From NCBI RefSeq assembly GCF_002734285.1, contig NZ_NSEA01000019.1, positions 166,212-230,211 of the forward strand: a stretch of DNA of 64,000 nt, in the 5' to 3' direction. Every line of letters begins with the position of its first letter. Within the stretch, counting starts at the first letter, position 1. Under the pieces are notes generated by a model. It was not told the DNA's origin. It searched no databases and saw only the letters and a list, made by a program, of their open reading frames with translations. This document shows positions 1 through 8,385 of this stretch, in pieces. The translations under genes were made by a program, and so were the position numbers. This DNA comes from Fredinandcohnia onubensis. Its GTDB lineage: Bacteria > Bacillota > Bacilli > Bacillales > Bacillaceae_L.

Positions 1-1
1 A

Positions 2-451
2 TTTACAATGCTAGCAGACTTCGGATGGGTGGATACATATCACGGATTGATCCTGCCTGCAATCGGTTGGCCGTTTGGAGTATTCCTGATGAAACAATTT
101 GCCCAAACCATACCAAACGAACTCATAGAAGCAGCAAAAATGGATGGGGCTAGTGAAATACGAACGTTTTACTCGATTGTTCTTCCAATGCTTAAGCCGG
201 CTATTGGTGCTTTGGCTATCTTTACGTTCATGCTAAGCTGGAATGACTACTTTAGCCAACTTGTTATAACGAGATCAACAGAAATGATGACACTTCCTCT
301 AGGAGTGGCAACGATGCAAGGCGAATATAAGACAGACTACGGAGTCATGATGGCGGGAGCCACACTTGCATCCATTCCAATGATTGTCATATTCCTATTA
401 TTCCAAAAATCCTTCACACAAGGAATCACACTCGGTGCAGTCAAAGGCTAA
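2..451 (+). CDS. Carbohydrate ABC transporter permease, CUT1 family (5' truncated by window edge)
   Basis: Membrane subunit of a binding-protein-dependent sugar importer. Only the C-terminal half is present; the frame is open from base 2, so the real start lies outside the window and the first ATG (base 8) is internal. The EAA loop that docks to the ATPase is clear (EAAKMDGASEIRTFYSIVLP), followed by a WNDYF segment and the typical ending (MAGATLASIPMIVIFLLFQK). It resembles the MalG-like permease at 6.6-7.5 kb, including the final GAxKG residues, so it probably serves a second, similar sugar. The stop codon is followed at once by a palindromic repeat and then a terminator. Family assignment is firm; the substrate is unknown. 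Confidence 0.9.
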   Translation, partial: FTMLADFGWVDTYHGLILPAIGWPFGVFLMKQFAQTIPNELIEAAKMDGASEIRTFYSIVLPMLKPAIGALAIFTFMLSWNDYFSQLVITRSTEMMTLPLGVATMQGEYKTDYGVMMAGATLASIPMIVIFLLFQKSFTQGITLGAVKG

Positions 452-474
452 TGGGACACAGGTCCCTTGTCCCA
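452..474. repeat. Dispersed palindromic repeat, copy 1
   Basis: A 23-bp shortened copy of the repeat whose full form is seen at 15288-15316. On the minus strand it reads TGGGACAAGGGACCTG followed by TGTCCCA. It starts on the base after the stop codon of the permease. Confidence 0.75.
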
Positions 475-491
475 CCAAATATAACCAAACG

Positions 492-526
492 ACTAGCAAT
501 CAAGCAATTGGTTGCTAGTTTTTTTG
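492..526 (+). terminator. Intrinsic terminator after sugar permease
   Basis: The 8-bp stem ACTAGCAA / TTGCTAGT is followed by a run of seven T, about 40 bp after the permease stop codon. Confidence 0.8.
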
Positions 527-568
527 GATTGGCATGTAGAAAAAAATGCGGTTCGTAGGCTTAATACC

Positions 569-690
569 TTATCACGCAATTATTCCTGCTTAAGGTGCAA
601 TTCTTCAAAATAAAACGCAATTCCCCTGCGATAAAACACAATTACCCGAATTAAAACTCAAAAATCATCACAAAACGCGCAATTCCCCAC
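569..690. repeat. Degenerate ~21-bp tandem array built on CGCAATT
   Basis: The heptamer CGCAATT or a one-base variant starts at 575, 596, 616, 637 and 678, with a more decayed copy at about 657. The spacing is therefore 20-21 bp throughout. Units look like TAAAACGCAATTCCCCTGCG. The array fills the gene-free stretch between two terminators. I see no gene in it and do not know its role. Confidence 0.6.
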
Positions 691-693
691 CAT

Positions 694-720
694 TGGAACA
701 AAGGGAGGTCCCTTGTGCCA
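694..720. repeat. Dispersed palindromic repeat, copy 2 (degenerate)
   Basis: Contains GGGAGGTCCCTTGTG flanked by TGG and CCA ends, so it is a decayed relative of the ~29-bp repeat. It lies just before the terminator hairpin of the flavoprotein gene. Confidence 0.5.
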
Positions 721-728
721 CACCAAAA

Positions 729-772
729 AGCCTAACGTGATGTTTCAGAACCGCACGTTAGGCCTTTTTTTA
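729..772. terminator. Bidirectional terminator hairpin
   Basis: GCCTAACGTG pairs with CACGTTAGGC around an 14-nt loop. A seven-T run lies on the plus strand and a five-T run on the minus strand, so it can end the minus-strand flavoprotein transcript (stop at 807). Confidence 0.8.
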
Positions 773-806
773 TAACTCTTGAACAATATTATTTTGTTAT
801 CCTACA

Positions 807-2453
807 CTAGAAAACAGTCTTCATATCCCACTTTGATATATACAATCTCTTGTTATATTCGATTCTTTCCTCAGGGAAGTCTTCGCGGAAGTGAGCGCCT
901 CTGCTTTCTTTTCGTTCTTTCATAGCTGTTAAGAGGATGGTTGCAAGCTCGATATAATTTCTAGCTTTCATTGTCCCTTTTCGTTGAGAAGGTTGATTCA
1001 TATAGGTTGCTACCGAAAAGTTCGCTCTTAATTCCTCTATTTTTTCCAAAGCAAAGGATAAACCTTCCTCGTTACGAATCACATTGCCGTGATACCACAT
1101 GATGTTTCGTATTTCATCGATTACTTGACGTGGGGTATATACTCCATCATTTATGGCCCATCCTGCGCTAATCTCATCAAGCTCAATTTGTGGGTTCACT
1201 TGCTGGAATTCGTTCTCCTTTATATATTCATAGCAAGCACTTGCCGCTCTTTTTCCAAATACCATACATGAACCCGTTGAATTTCCTCCAAGTCGGTTCG
1301 CTCCTTCAACTCCTGCTGAAAGCTCACCAATGGCATATAATCCATTCACTCCGGTTCGTCCGCAGGAATCAATCACAACCCCACCATTACTTGCATGAGC
1401 AAATGGTGCAATCTTTACCTCATCCTTCACCACATCGATCCCTTTTTCTTTTAACCAATCTAAATAAACGGTAAAAAATTGCTCTTTGCTATCATAAATT
1501 TCCTTGCTATAAAGCAATCTATAGCCTTTTTCATTATGATCCTTGATAATTCGTTTCATCATGGCAATGTCAAAATATCTGGACACAAATGAATGTGTAA
1601 AGGGTCCATGGGAACTTCTAACATCAAGTACTTCTCGCTTATCTACTCCAGAAGGTAGATGCTCATCCAGTATACTTTTACCCTCATCATCCACGATATC
1701 AACACAATACGAGAGTGTTTGCTCTCCAAATAGCGTTTTATAATTTGGAGATGTAATCCCAGGAATAAATTGAATAAATTCCATATTTACTAGTTTTGCA
1801 CCGGATTCATACGCAAGGATATGGCCTGAACCATCCACGTCATTTGGGTTTAGATTATGCTTATAAATACTACCAAATCCACCACTCGCAAGAATGATCG
1901 CTTTACAGTTAACAAAAACAAATTCTCCGTCCTTATCAATTAGGAAAGCGCCAACAATTTTTTCATCTTTTTTTACTATCGAAAAAACATGACAGTTTTC
2001 GATGGTTTGAAGACGATCATACTGACTGAAAATCTCATTTACATTTTTACGTATCTTCTCCCAGTCCTGTAATAGGTAGATATCTCGCTCATGATTTGCA
2101 AAACATGCTTTCCTTGTCCCACTTAGTTTAGTGACGTCTATCCCTATTTCTTTATATTCTTTAACTGCCTCAGGGATTTCTTCCACATACACTCGTGCAA
2201 GCTCATCATCGTGCATGCCGTGACTGACCGCCTCGATATCTGATATAAATATTTCTCTATCCGCTTCATCTCGGGTCACCTGAGTACCTAATGAAGCCTT
2301 TAATGGAAAGAAGCTGGAGCCAGATACAACAATTGTTTTAGTCGTTAATAAAACATCTACTCCCTGATTTAACAAATCAAAGCTTGCCTTTATTCCTGCA
2401 ATCCCAGATCCAACCACCAACACATCTGTTTTATACGTTTTCCTAACTTTCAC
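807..2453 (-). CDS. FAD-dependent oxidoreductase, fumarate reductase/succinate dehydrogenase flavoprotein family
   Basis: A 548-residue flavoprotein. The N-terminal Rossmann motif VVGSGIAGIKASFDL binds the ADP part of FAD. A second conserved stretch, ANRLGGNSTGSCMVFG near residue 390, is the C-terminal FAD-contact motif of the FrdA/SdhA/NadB/AprA superfamily. The HASNGGVVIDSCGRT segment is also typical. No signal peptide or heme-binding domain is visible, so it is probably cytosolic and works with a separate partner. The GTG start is supported by AAAGGTGG 9 nt upstream. It is transcribed divergently from the sialic acid operon. Substrate unknown; a link to amino-sugar or organic-acid oxidation would be a guess. 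Confidence 0.85.
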   Translation of the reverse strand: MKVRKTYKTDVLVVGSGIAGIKASFDLLNQGVDVLLTTKTIVVSGSSFFPLKASLGTQVTRDEADREIFISDIEAVSHGMHDDELARVYVEEIPEAVKEYKEIGIDVTKLSGTRKACFANHERDIYLLQDWEKIRKNVNEIFSQYDRLQTIENCHVFSIVKKDEKIVGAFLIDKDGEFVFVNCKAIILASGGFGSIYKHNLNPNDVDGSGHILAYESGAKLVNMEFIQFIPGITSPNYKTLFGEQTLSYCVDIVDDEGKSILDEHLPSGVDKREVLDVRSSHGPFTHSFVSRYFDIAMMKRIIKDHNEKGYRLLYSKEIYDSKEQFFTVYLDWLKEKGIDVVKDEVKIAPFAHASNGGVVIDSCGRTGVNGLYAIGELSAGVEGANRLGGNSTGSCMVFGKRAASACYEYIKENEFQQVNPQIELDEISAGWAINDGVYTPRQVIDEIRNIMWYHGNVIRNEEGLSFALEKIEELRANFSVATYMNQPSQRKGTMKARNYIELATILLTAMKERKESRGAHFREDFPEERIEYNKRLYISKWDMKTVF

Positions 2454-2562
2454 TTAGAAGCACCACCTTTTTAATAGGTTCCTAGTCTCACAAATCATAA
2501 TAGCATATTGCCAAATAAAAATGAAAATTTCCCCCAAAAATTATTGAAAATGGTGAAAATTA

Positions 2563-2591
2563 TTTACAAAAACAAAAACTAGTGTTATATT
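2563..2591 (+). promoter_or_regulatory. Sigma-A promoter of the sialic acid operon
   Basis: TTTACA (-35, 2563-2568), a 17-bp spacer, then an extended -10 element TGTTATATT (TATATT at 2586-2591). The expected transcription start is near 2598, inside the cre-like site. Confidence 0.75.
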
Positions 2592-2596
2592 TACCT

Positions 2597-2610
2597 TGAA
2601 AGCGTTTAAA
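2597..2610 (+). promoter_or_regulatory. cre-like operator (CcpA) at the nan promoter
   Basis: TGAAAGCGTTTAAA matches the Bacillus cre consensus TGNAANCGNWNNCA at every fixed position but one. It covers the predicted transcription start, where CcpA would block initiation. This predicts glucose repression of the sialic acid operon. A second related sequence, CGTAAGCGTTTACG, lies at 3553-3566 over the stop codon of nanA. Confidence 0.7.
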
Positions 2611-2645
2611 TTACATTTTTCGACGATTTAAGGGGGCAACAAAAG

Positions 2646-3557
2646 ATGGTAATGGATAAATTTAAAGGTGTCTTCCCTGCTTTTTATGCTTGTTATACTG
2701 ATTTGGGAGAGATATCTGAAGAGAGAACGAAAGCTTTGGTTGATTACTTTCAACAAAAGGGTGTAAATGGATTATATGTTGGAGGTAGCTCAGGCGAGTG
2801 CATCTATCAAAATCTTGAAGAAAGAAAAGAAACACTCAAATATGTAGCGGAACATGTAAAAGGAGAAATGACGTTAATTGCCCATGTTGGTGCTCCATCA
2901 ACACGGGATAGTGTGGAATTAGCTAAATATGCTGCCGAATTAGGATATGACGCATTATCAGCCATTCCACCAATTTACTTTCGTCTACCGGAAAGTTCCA
3001 TTCATAAATATTGGTCTGACATTATGGATTCGACAGATCTTCCGTTTATTATTTACAACATACCTCAGACGACCGGATATAATCTTTCAATGAATCTATT
3101 TAAAGAATTACTAAAGAATGAAAAAGTAATCGGTGTTAAGAATTCTTCCATGCCTGTTCTTGATATTGAAAGATTTAAAACGACTGGTGGAGAAGAATTT
3201 ATCGTATTCAATGGACCTGATGAACAATATGTTTCTGGTCGTTTAATCGGTGCAGATAGCGGTATTGGTGGAACATATGGTGCGATGCCAGAACTTTATT
3301 TAAAGGCAGAGGAGTTCGTATCAAGCGGACAATTTGCGAATGCTAGAGCCATTCAAAGTGATATTAATGACATTATTATCGCTTTAACCTCACTCAAAGG
3401 GAATATGTATTCCGTTATCAAAGAGGTTCTAAAATTAAGAGGATTAGAACTTGGAGGTGTACGTGCACCATTAGAAGTAGTTCATGAGGAAGAATTATCA
3501 CAAGTTGAACAAATCAAAGTGATGATTGATGAAGCCATTTTAAAACATTGTTCGTAA
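2646..3557 (+). CDS. nanA: N-acetylneuraminate lyase (sialic acid aldolase)
   Basis: Splits N-acetylneuraminate into N-acetylmannosamine and pyruvate, the first step of sialic acid use. It is a class I aldolase of the DHDPS/NAL superfamily. The 303-residue length fits, and key residues fall where they do in the E. coli enzyme: the carboxylate-binding GGSSGE motif at 46-51, catalytic Tyr137 in YNIP, and Schiff-base Lys165 in GVKNSS. The region FNGPDEQYVSGRLIGADSG is NAL-like rather than DapA-like. The first ATG is chosen because AAGGGGG lies 9 nt upstream; an in-frame ATG two codons on is less well placed. It opens the operon with nanE and nanK downstream, which supports the NAL call over dihydrodipicolinate synthase. 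Confidence 0.92.
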   Translation: MVMDKFKGVFPAFYACYTDLGEISEERTKALVDYFQQKGVNGLYVGGSSGECIYQNLEERKETLKYVAEHVKGEMTLIAHVGAPSTRDSVELAKYAAELGYDALSAIPPIYFRLPESSIHKYWSDIMDSTDLPFIIYNIPQTTGYNLSMNLFKELLKNEKVIGVKNSSMPVLDIERFKTTGGEEFIVFNGPDEQYVSGRLIGADSGIGGTYGAMPELYLKAEEFVSSGQFANARAIQSDINDIIIALTSLKGNMYSVIKEVLKLRGLELGGVRAPLEVVHEEELSQVEQIKVMIDEAILKHCS

Positions 3558-3615
3558 GCGTTTACGGATTAATCTATTATTCTACCATTTCAAAATGGAG
3601 TGAAGAAAACTAGCT

Positions 3616-4275
3616 ATGAAAAAAAGAATCGTGTGCTTTGGAGATTCAAATACTTGGGGATTTAATGCTGCAAATTTAACTAGGTTTTCTGAAGAGATTA
3701 GGTGGCCATGCCTTTTGCAAAAGAATCTAGGGGGTGATTACCAAGTAATAGAAGAAGGTTTATCTGGTAGAACGAGTGTAGTAGATGATCCATTATTTGA
3801 AGGATTGAATGCGTTTACCTATATTCATCCGTGCCTAATGAGTCATTCGCCTTTGGATCTTGTGATTATAATGCTTGGTACAAATGATACAAAAGAAAGG
3901 TTTGGACTAACCGCATTTAATATCGCCCAAGGGATTACTAGATTAGCACAAAAGGCAAGTAGAACAGCAGCAGGAATTGATGGTTGCTATCCGAAAGTAT
4001 TGGTAGTAGCACCACCACCAATCGGTAAAGGTTATGATAGTAGCAATGTTAGACATTCGATGGGAGAACATTGTGACATAAAATCAGAAGAATTTCCAAC
4101 GTATTTAGAAGAGATGTTACTCCGCGAAAATATTCACTTTTTGAATTTAGGCAAAAAAGTATCAATGAATAACATTGACTATATGCATCTAGATGAAGTG
4201 GGTCACAAGCTTACTGCACAACTAGTCCAAAACAAAATAACAGAGATAGTTGGAGGGGGAAATAATAATGTTTAA
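3616..4275 (+). CDS. SGNH/GDSL-family esterase in the sialic acid operon
   Basis: A 219-residue cytosolic SGNH hydrolase of the lysophospholipase L1/arylesterase type. All four blocks are present: GDSN with nucleophile Ser11, Gly48 in EEGLSG, Asn90 in GTND, and the Asp188/His191 pair in DYMH. It has no signal peptide. Its place between nanA and the sialic acid ABC transporter suggests that it removes O-acetyl groups from imported sialic acids so that the aldolase can act. That role is inference from position; the fold and catalytic residues are read directly. Its last 8 bases overlap the start of the next gene. Confidence 0.85.
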   Translation: MKKRIVCFGDSNTWGFNAANLTRFSEEIRWPCLLQKNLGGDYQVIEEGLSGRTSVVDDPLFEGLNAFTYIHPCLMSHSPLDLVIIMLGTNDTKERFGLTAFNIAQGITRLAQKASRTAAGIDGCYPKVLVVAPPPIGKGYDSSNVRHSMGEHCDIKSEEFPTYLEEMLLRENIHFLNLGKKVSMNNIDYMHLDEVGHKLTAQLVQNKITEIVGGGNNNV

Positions 4276-5671
4276 AAAATCTTTATTATCCATGGTAAGT
4301 TTTATGTTACTTTTCTCGATTTTTTTAACAGCTTGTAGTAGTGACAAAAAGTCGGAAAATGCTTCAAATGAAAAAGACAATGGTAAAGACACAGTTGAAC
4401 TTTCTTTATGGCTAACACCACAATGGAAAGGTGTTTTAGATGGTTCTGAAGAAGGCGCAGATTATGATAGCTTCTTTAAACATGCGGCTGAGAGATTTTC
4501 TGAAGAATATGATGAATACAATGTAAAAATTAACGTTGAAGTCATTGCTTCAGACCAAAGGGACGAAATGCTAAACGTTAATTTAAATGGTGGTACACCT
4601 CCAGATATTTTCTATGAAAGTGTATTTGCTATGGGAGATTATGTTCACAGAGGTGCTCTAGTTCCTTTAAATGATATTGTGGATGATGAAGCAAAAAGTG
4701 ATATTGCTCAGAGCTACTGGGATACGGTAACTTTTGGGGAAGATATCTATTTCTATCCGTACTCACATATGCCTGGTACGTTAGTCTATAACGCTGATAT
4801 GTTCAAAGACGCAGGTCTTGAAAAATATATCGGATCTGAAGATGAGATTAAAACGTGGTCATTAGAAGAGTATGAAGAAATTCTTAACGGACTTAAAGAA
4901 AATACACCTAAAGATAAATATTCAAATGCATTCCCAATGGGTCTATATGCTTTAAATAATCAAGGAGACACTTGGAATCTTGCATATTTAAGAATGTTTG
5001 GAAATGAATTCTTTGATGAAAATGGCAATATTGTACTTGATGATGAAAACGGTGCCAAGGCCACAGCTTGGTTGAAGAAAATTTATGATGAAGGCCTAAC
5101 GAATCCAGGTGCTGAATCTGTATCATCAAATGATGTAAATGCAATGTTTCAAAACCAACAACTTGGCGTTAGTTTTACGAACTCAGTGCTATTTAATAAC
5201 TTAAAAGCAGATATGGAAGGCGGAAATGTGCCTGAATTTGATGCAAGACTTGCTAATATTCCATCAGCTAGTGGTGACCCATTATCATTCACTTATGTAA
5301 CTGGTGCTGCTGTATTTGATACAGGGGATGAAACAAGAATGAAAGTGAGTAAGGATTTTGTGAAATTCTTCTCTTCTGATCCTGAACTTGTGAAATCATC
5401 TAAAAATGGTGTACCTGTTCGTACGAGCGTAGCTGATCAATATAAAGACGAAAATCCATTATTTGCTGCATATGACGCAAACGCAGAGTACATGTTTAGT
5501 TTTACAGGAAACGTACCTGGTTATAGTGAATTAAGACAAGTACTATATCCTGAGCTTCAAGCATTATACATCGGAGAAAAAACACCTGAAGAAGTAGTCG
5601 CTGATTATCAGAAAAAAGGTAATGACGTAATTGAAAAGTCAAAAGCTGACTCGGTAATCTTTAATAAATAG
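4268..5671 (+). CDS. ABC transporter solute-binding lipoprotein, family 1 (probable sialic acid receptor)
   Basis: Extracellular receptor of the importer encoded by the next two genes. The start at 4268 is chosen over an upstream in-frame start because GGAGGGGG lies 8 nt before it. This gives 467 residues beginning with a lysine-rich signal sequence and a lipobox LTAC whose Cys23 would be lipidated and anchored to the membrane. The rest has the length and layout of MalE-type family 1 receptors (LWLTPQW near the N-terminus, GGTPPDIF, TNSVLFNNL). Location inside nanA-nanE-nanK makes sialic acid or a sialoside the likely ligand, as in SatA-type systems. Substrate is inferred. Confidence 0.88.
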   Translation: MFKKSLLSMVSFMLLFSIFLTACSSDKKSENASNEKDNGKDTVELSLWLTPQWKGVLDGSEEGADYDSFFKHAAERFSEEYDEYNVKINVEVIASDQRDEMLNVNLNGGTPPDIFYESVFAMGDYVHRGALVPLNDIVDDEAKSDIAQSYWDTVTFGEDIYFYPYSHMPGTLVYNADMFKDAGLEKYIGSEDEIKTWSLEEYEEILNGLKENTPKDKYSNAFPMGLYALNNQGDTWNLAYLRMFGNEFFDENGNIVLDDENGAKATAWLKKIYDEGLTNPGAESVSSNDVNAMFQNQQLGVSFTNSVLFNNLKADMEGGNVPEFDARLANIPSASGDPLSFTYVTGAAVFDTGDETRMKVSKDFVKFFSSDPELVKSSKNGVPVRTSVADQYKDENPLFAAYDANAEYMFSFTGNVPGYSELRQVLYPELQALYIGEKTPEEVVADYQKKGNDVIEKSKADSVIFNK

Positions 5672-5690
5672 TCGAATTTAGTTTCTATAA

Positions 5691-5716
5691 GTAGGCCCCA
5701 GTTTTTTGGGGCTTAC
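5691..5716 (+). promoter_or_regulatory. Stable hairpin between binding-protein and permease genes
   Basis: GTAGGCCCC pairs with GGGGCTTAC around a T-rich loop, with no T run afterwards. Such structures between receptor and permease genes commonly protect the upstream mRNA end and let the receptor be made in excess. The effect here is inferred. Confidence 0.6.
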
Positions 5717-5739
5717 CTATTGGAAAGGAAAGGGTGCTT

Positions 5740-6612
5740 ATGAAAGTAAATCACCATGCAATAAAGCGCAATCTAACTGGCTACCTTTTTATTACACCAC
5801 AACTTTTGTTTTTTTGTATATTTCTTGTTTATCCAATTTTTGAAGGAATACGCCTAAGTTTATATAAAATTAACTATCAAAATATGACGTTCGTTGGATT
5901 TGATAACTATACTGCGTTATTTAATGACCCAGTCTTTATGAAGGCTACGCTAAATACGGTTGTCTTTGTTGTTGCAATCGTAGCATTAACCGTGACATTT
6001 GCTTTATTTGTTGCAGCCTCTATTTTTGATAAAAATTCTAAATATGTATCGTTTATTAGAGGAAGTTACTATATACCTGTTATGGTCTCAATGGTTGTAA
6101 TGAGTATGATTTGGAGCTTTTTATTGAATCCTGCTAACGGACTCATCCCTTATTTTGCTAGGGAACTGGAATTACCAGTTGTTAACTTCCTTGGTGATAA
6201 GAACTTAGTATTACCAGTGGTTATCTTTGTAACATTTGCAACAAACGTTGGTCAGGCTATTATTCTCTATATTGCAGCTATGATCGGTGTACCAAAAGAA
6301 TTATTTGAGGCAGCTGAAGTTGATGGTGCCAACCGTCGTACCATTATTTTTAAAATATTGATACCTTTAGTAAAGCCTATTACTTTATACATTATCATTA
6401 TCAACATTATTGCCGTATTAAAGATATTCGTAGTTATTCAGCTATTAACTGGTGGAGGACCAAATAATGCTTCCACTACATTAATGTATTTCCTTTACAA
6501 TAATGCATTCAAATACAATCAACTTGGCATAGCATCTGCTGTAGGTGTAATTATGTTTGTTATTGCACTTTTATTATCAATTCCACAGCTTAGATCTATG
6601 TTTAAGAAATAG
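5740..6612 (+). CDS. Sugar ABC transporter permease, CUT1 (MalF-like), probable sialic acid importer
   Basis: First membrane subunit of the importer, about 290 residues with six predicted transmembrane helices. The cytoplasmic EAA loop is EAAEVDGANRRTIIFKILIP, which contacts the ATPase. The ATG at 5740 is preferred over an in-frame GTG six bases earlier because the AAAGGAAAGGG ribosome site ends just before it. It follows the receptor gene after a hairpin and is 11 bases from the second permease. No ATP-binding subunit is encoded in the operon, so a shared MsmX-type ATPase from elsewhere is expected, as known for Bacillus CUT1 systems. Confidence 0.92.
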   Translation: MKVNHHAIKRNLTGYLFITPQLLFFCIFLVYPIFEGIRLSLYKINYQNMTFVGFDNYTALFNDPVFMKATLNTVVFVVAIVALTVTFALFVAASIFDKNSKYVSFIRGSYYIPVMVSMVVMSMIWSFLLNPANGLIPYFARELELPVVNFLGDKNLVLPVVIFVTFATNVGQAIILYIAAMIGVPKELFEAAEVDGANRRTIIFKILIPLVKPITLYIIIINIIAVLKIFVVIQLLTGGGPNNASTTLMYFLYNNAFKYNQLGIASAVGVIMFVIALLLSIPQLRSMFKK

Positions 6613-6623
6613 AGGTGAAATCA

Positions 6624-7466
6624 ATGTTTAAAAGAAAGAATAAACGCAAAAGAGATGCATTCGACATAGTCTCTAATATTATAGTCATATTTTTTGCGCT
6701 CTTAAGTTTATTTCCTCTGTATTGGCTAATTACTAGTTCTCTAAAAAATAGTGCTGCTGTTGTAAAAATGCCACCAGATTGGTTTCCAAAAACATTTAAC
6801 CTTGATAACTATGTCGACGTATTCAGTAATCAGCCCGCATTACAATGGACTTTCAATAGTATCATCGTTTCATTAGTATCGACAATTGCTTTGATTATTG
6901 TAAGTTCCTTGGCTGCATATGCTTTTTCAAAACTACAGTTTAAAGGGAAAAATATCATTTTTATTATTTTCATTTCAAGTCTAATGGTACCTAAAGAAGT
7001 ATTGATTGTTCCGTTATACCGTATTGTTGATAGCATGGGAATGGTTAACTCACTTCATGGAATGATTTGGCCAAACGTAGCAACTGCTTTCGGGGTATTT
7101 TTATTAAAAGGATTCTTTGATAATATACCAGATTCATTGAGAGAGTCTGCTAGGATGGATGGGGCAAGTGAGTTAAGAACATTTTTCAAAATTATGCTCC
7201 CAATGGTGAAACCAGGTATTGGTGCACTGTTTATTCTTTATTTTGTACAGGTATGGAATGACTATGTCTGGCAATTAGTTATTGGACAAGATGAAAGTGT
7301 TAAGACGTTAATGGTTGGTACAGCAACACTTATGCAGGACTTGAATCCAAACTTCGCCTATAAAATGGCCGGTGCAACAGTGGCTGCGATACCATTGTTA
7401 ATCATCTTTATTTTCTTCCAACGTTATTTCACTGGTGGTTTAACAGCGGGTGCAGAAAAAGGATAA
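6624..7466 (+). CDS. Sugar ABC transporter permease, CUT1 (MalG-like), probable sialic acid importer
   Basis: Second membrane subunit, 280 residues. It starts with a basic stretch (KRKNKRKRD), then six predicted helices. The EAA loop reads ESARMDGASELRTFFKIMLP, and the C-terminus ends in GAEKG like other MalG-type proteins. The start at 6624 is chosen because AGAGGTG lies 6 nt upstream; a GTG nine bases earlier overlaps that site. It closely resembles the truncated permease at the left edge of the window, which points to duplication of a CUT1 module. Confidence 0.92.
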   Translation: MFKRKNKRKRDAFDIVSNIIVIFFALLSLFPLYWLITSSLKNSAAVVKMPPDWFPKTFNLDNYVDVFSNQPALQWTFNSIIVSLVSTIALIIVSSLAAYAFSKLQFKGKNIIFIIFISSLMVPKEVLIVPLYRIVDSMGMVNSLHGMIWPNVATAFGVFLLKGFFDNIPDSLRESARMDGASELRTFFKIMLPMVKPGIGALFILYFVQVWNDYVWQLVIGQDESVKTLMVGTATLMQDLNPNFAYKMAGATVAAIPLLIIFIFFQRYFTGGLTAGAEKG

Positions 7467-7660
7467 TTGCAGAACGCTCCCACATGAATGGGGGATAAAT
7501 GCAAATAGAGTATACCATTCAGTTGGGTTCAAAAATCCATCTGAAAATAAAGGAACTCAGACTAAGAATTCCACATTTAGTGGTTACGTCTGAGTGACCT
7601 ACCTCGTGTAGGGTAAAAAAATCGTGGCGAAATGATCTTATATAATGGGGATGTTTTTTT
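7467..7660 (+). promoter_or_regulatory. Structured leader before nanE
   Basis: A 194-bp gap in an otherwise tight operon. It holds a nested hairpin: CTCAGAC (7556-7562) pairs with GTCTGAG (7588-7594), and inside it CCAC (7571-7574) pairs with GTGG (7580-7583). A second small stem of the form ACCTAC / GTAGGG follows, ending in seven A. No T-run terminator is present. It may be an RNA-processing or regulatory element; I do not recognise a known riboswitch class. Confidence 0.35.
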
Positions 7661-8350
7661 ATGACAACGAATGCAAGCATACTTGAATCATTAAAAGGGG
7701 AACTTATTGTCTCATGCCAGGCTCTTCCTGAGGAGCCTCTACACAGTCCGTTTATTATGGGAAGAATGGCATATGCAGCTATGCTAGGAGGAGCTAAAGG
7801 TATTCGAGCTAACAGTGTGGAGGACATAAAAGAAATTAAGAAAACAGTGAACTTACCTATCATTGGTATTATCAAGAGTGTGTACGAGGGTTCAGATGTT
7901 TTCATTACTCCAACCATGAAAGAAATTGACGCGTTAGCTGAAGAAGGTGTGGACATTATTGCACTGGATGCAACGAAACGGGTGAGACCTGATGGAATGA
8001 CGATTAATGAAGTATTTCCGCTCATTAGACGAAAATATCCTAATCAATTATTTATGGCAGACTGTTCAACATATGAGGAAGCAGTGAATGCATCTGAATT
8101 AGGTTTTGATTGTATTGGCACAACACTAAGCGGGTATACCGAATATACAAAGGGAGTTTCACTACCTGATATTGATTTGGTTGGCAGATTGACAAATGAC
8201 TTTTCAATTCCTATTATTGCTGAGGGTGGCATTTGGAGTCCGGAAGAGTTAAAAACGGTCTTTGATCTAGGTGTGCATACCGCAGTTGTTGGAACTGCAA
8301 TCACAAGACCAATGGAAATTACGAAAAGATTTGTTGCTGTCATAAAATAA
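7661..8350 (+). CDS. nanE: N-acetylmannosamine-6-phosphate 2-epimerase
   Basis: Converts N-acetylmannosamine-6-phosphate to N-acetylglucosamine-6-phosphate, the third step of sialic acid catabolism. The 229-residue TIM barrel has the family signatures: [18 protein letters not shown] at the N-terminus, [38 protein letters not shown] with the catalytic lysine, and IIAEGGIW near the phosphate site. The length is standard. The ribosome site is weak (TGGGGAT about 10 nt before the ATG). It lies just upstream of nanK, so kinase and epimerase are made together. Confidence 0.93.
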   Translation: MTTNASILESLKGELIVSCQALPEEPLHSPFIMGRMAYAAMLGGAKGIRANSVEDIKEIKKTVNLPIIGIIKSVYEGSDVFITPTMKEIDALAEEGVDIIALDATKRVRPDGMTINEVFPLIRRKYPNQLFMADCSTYEEAVNASELGFDCIGTTLSGYTEYTKGVSLPDIDLVGRLTNDFSIPIIAEGGIWSPEELKTVFDLGVHTAVVGTAITRPMEITKRFVAVIK

Positions 8351-8385
8351 ACCGTCTGGACTTCGAAAATTGGCAGGTGAATGAA

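Noticed and set aside
569..690. CRISPR array
   Set aside because: Repeat period of 21 bp with degenerate 7-bp cores is too short and irregular for repeats and spacers, and no cas genes are near.
1089..1743. Several plus-strand frames opposite the flavoprotein gene
   Set aside because: Short, no ribosome sites, no domains; shadows of the minus-strand gene.
7519..8025. Long minus-strand open frame overlapping nanE
   Set aside because: It lies opposite a clear nanE, has no ribosome site and no recognisable domain; a codon-bias shadow.
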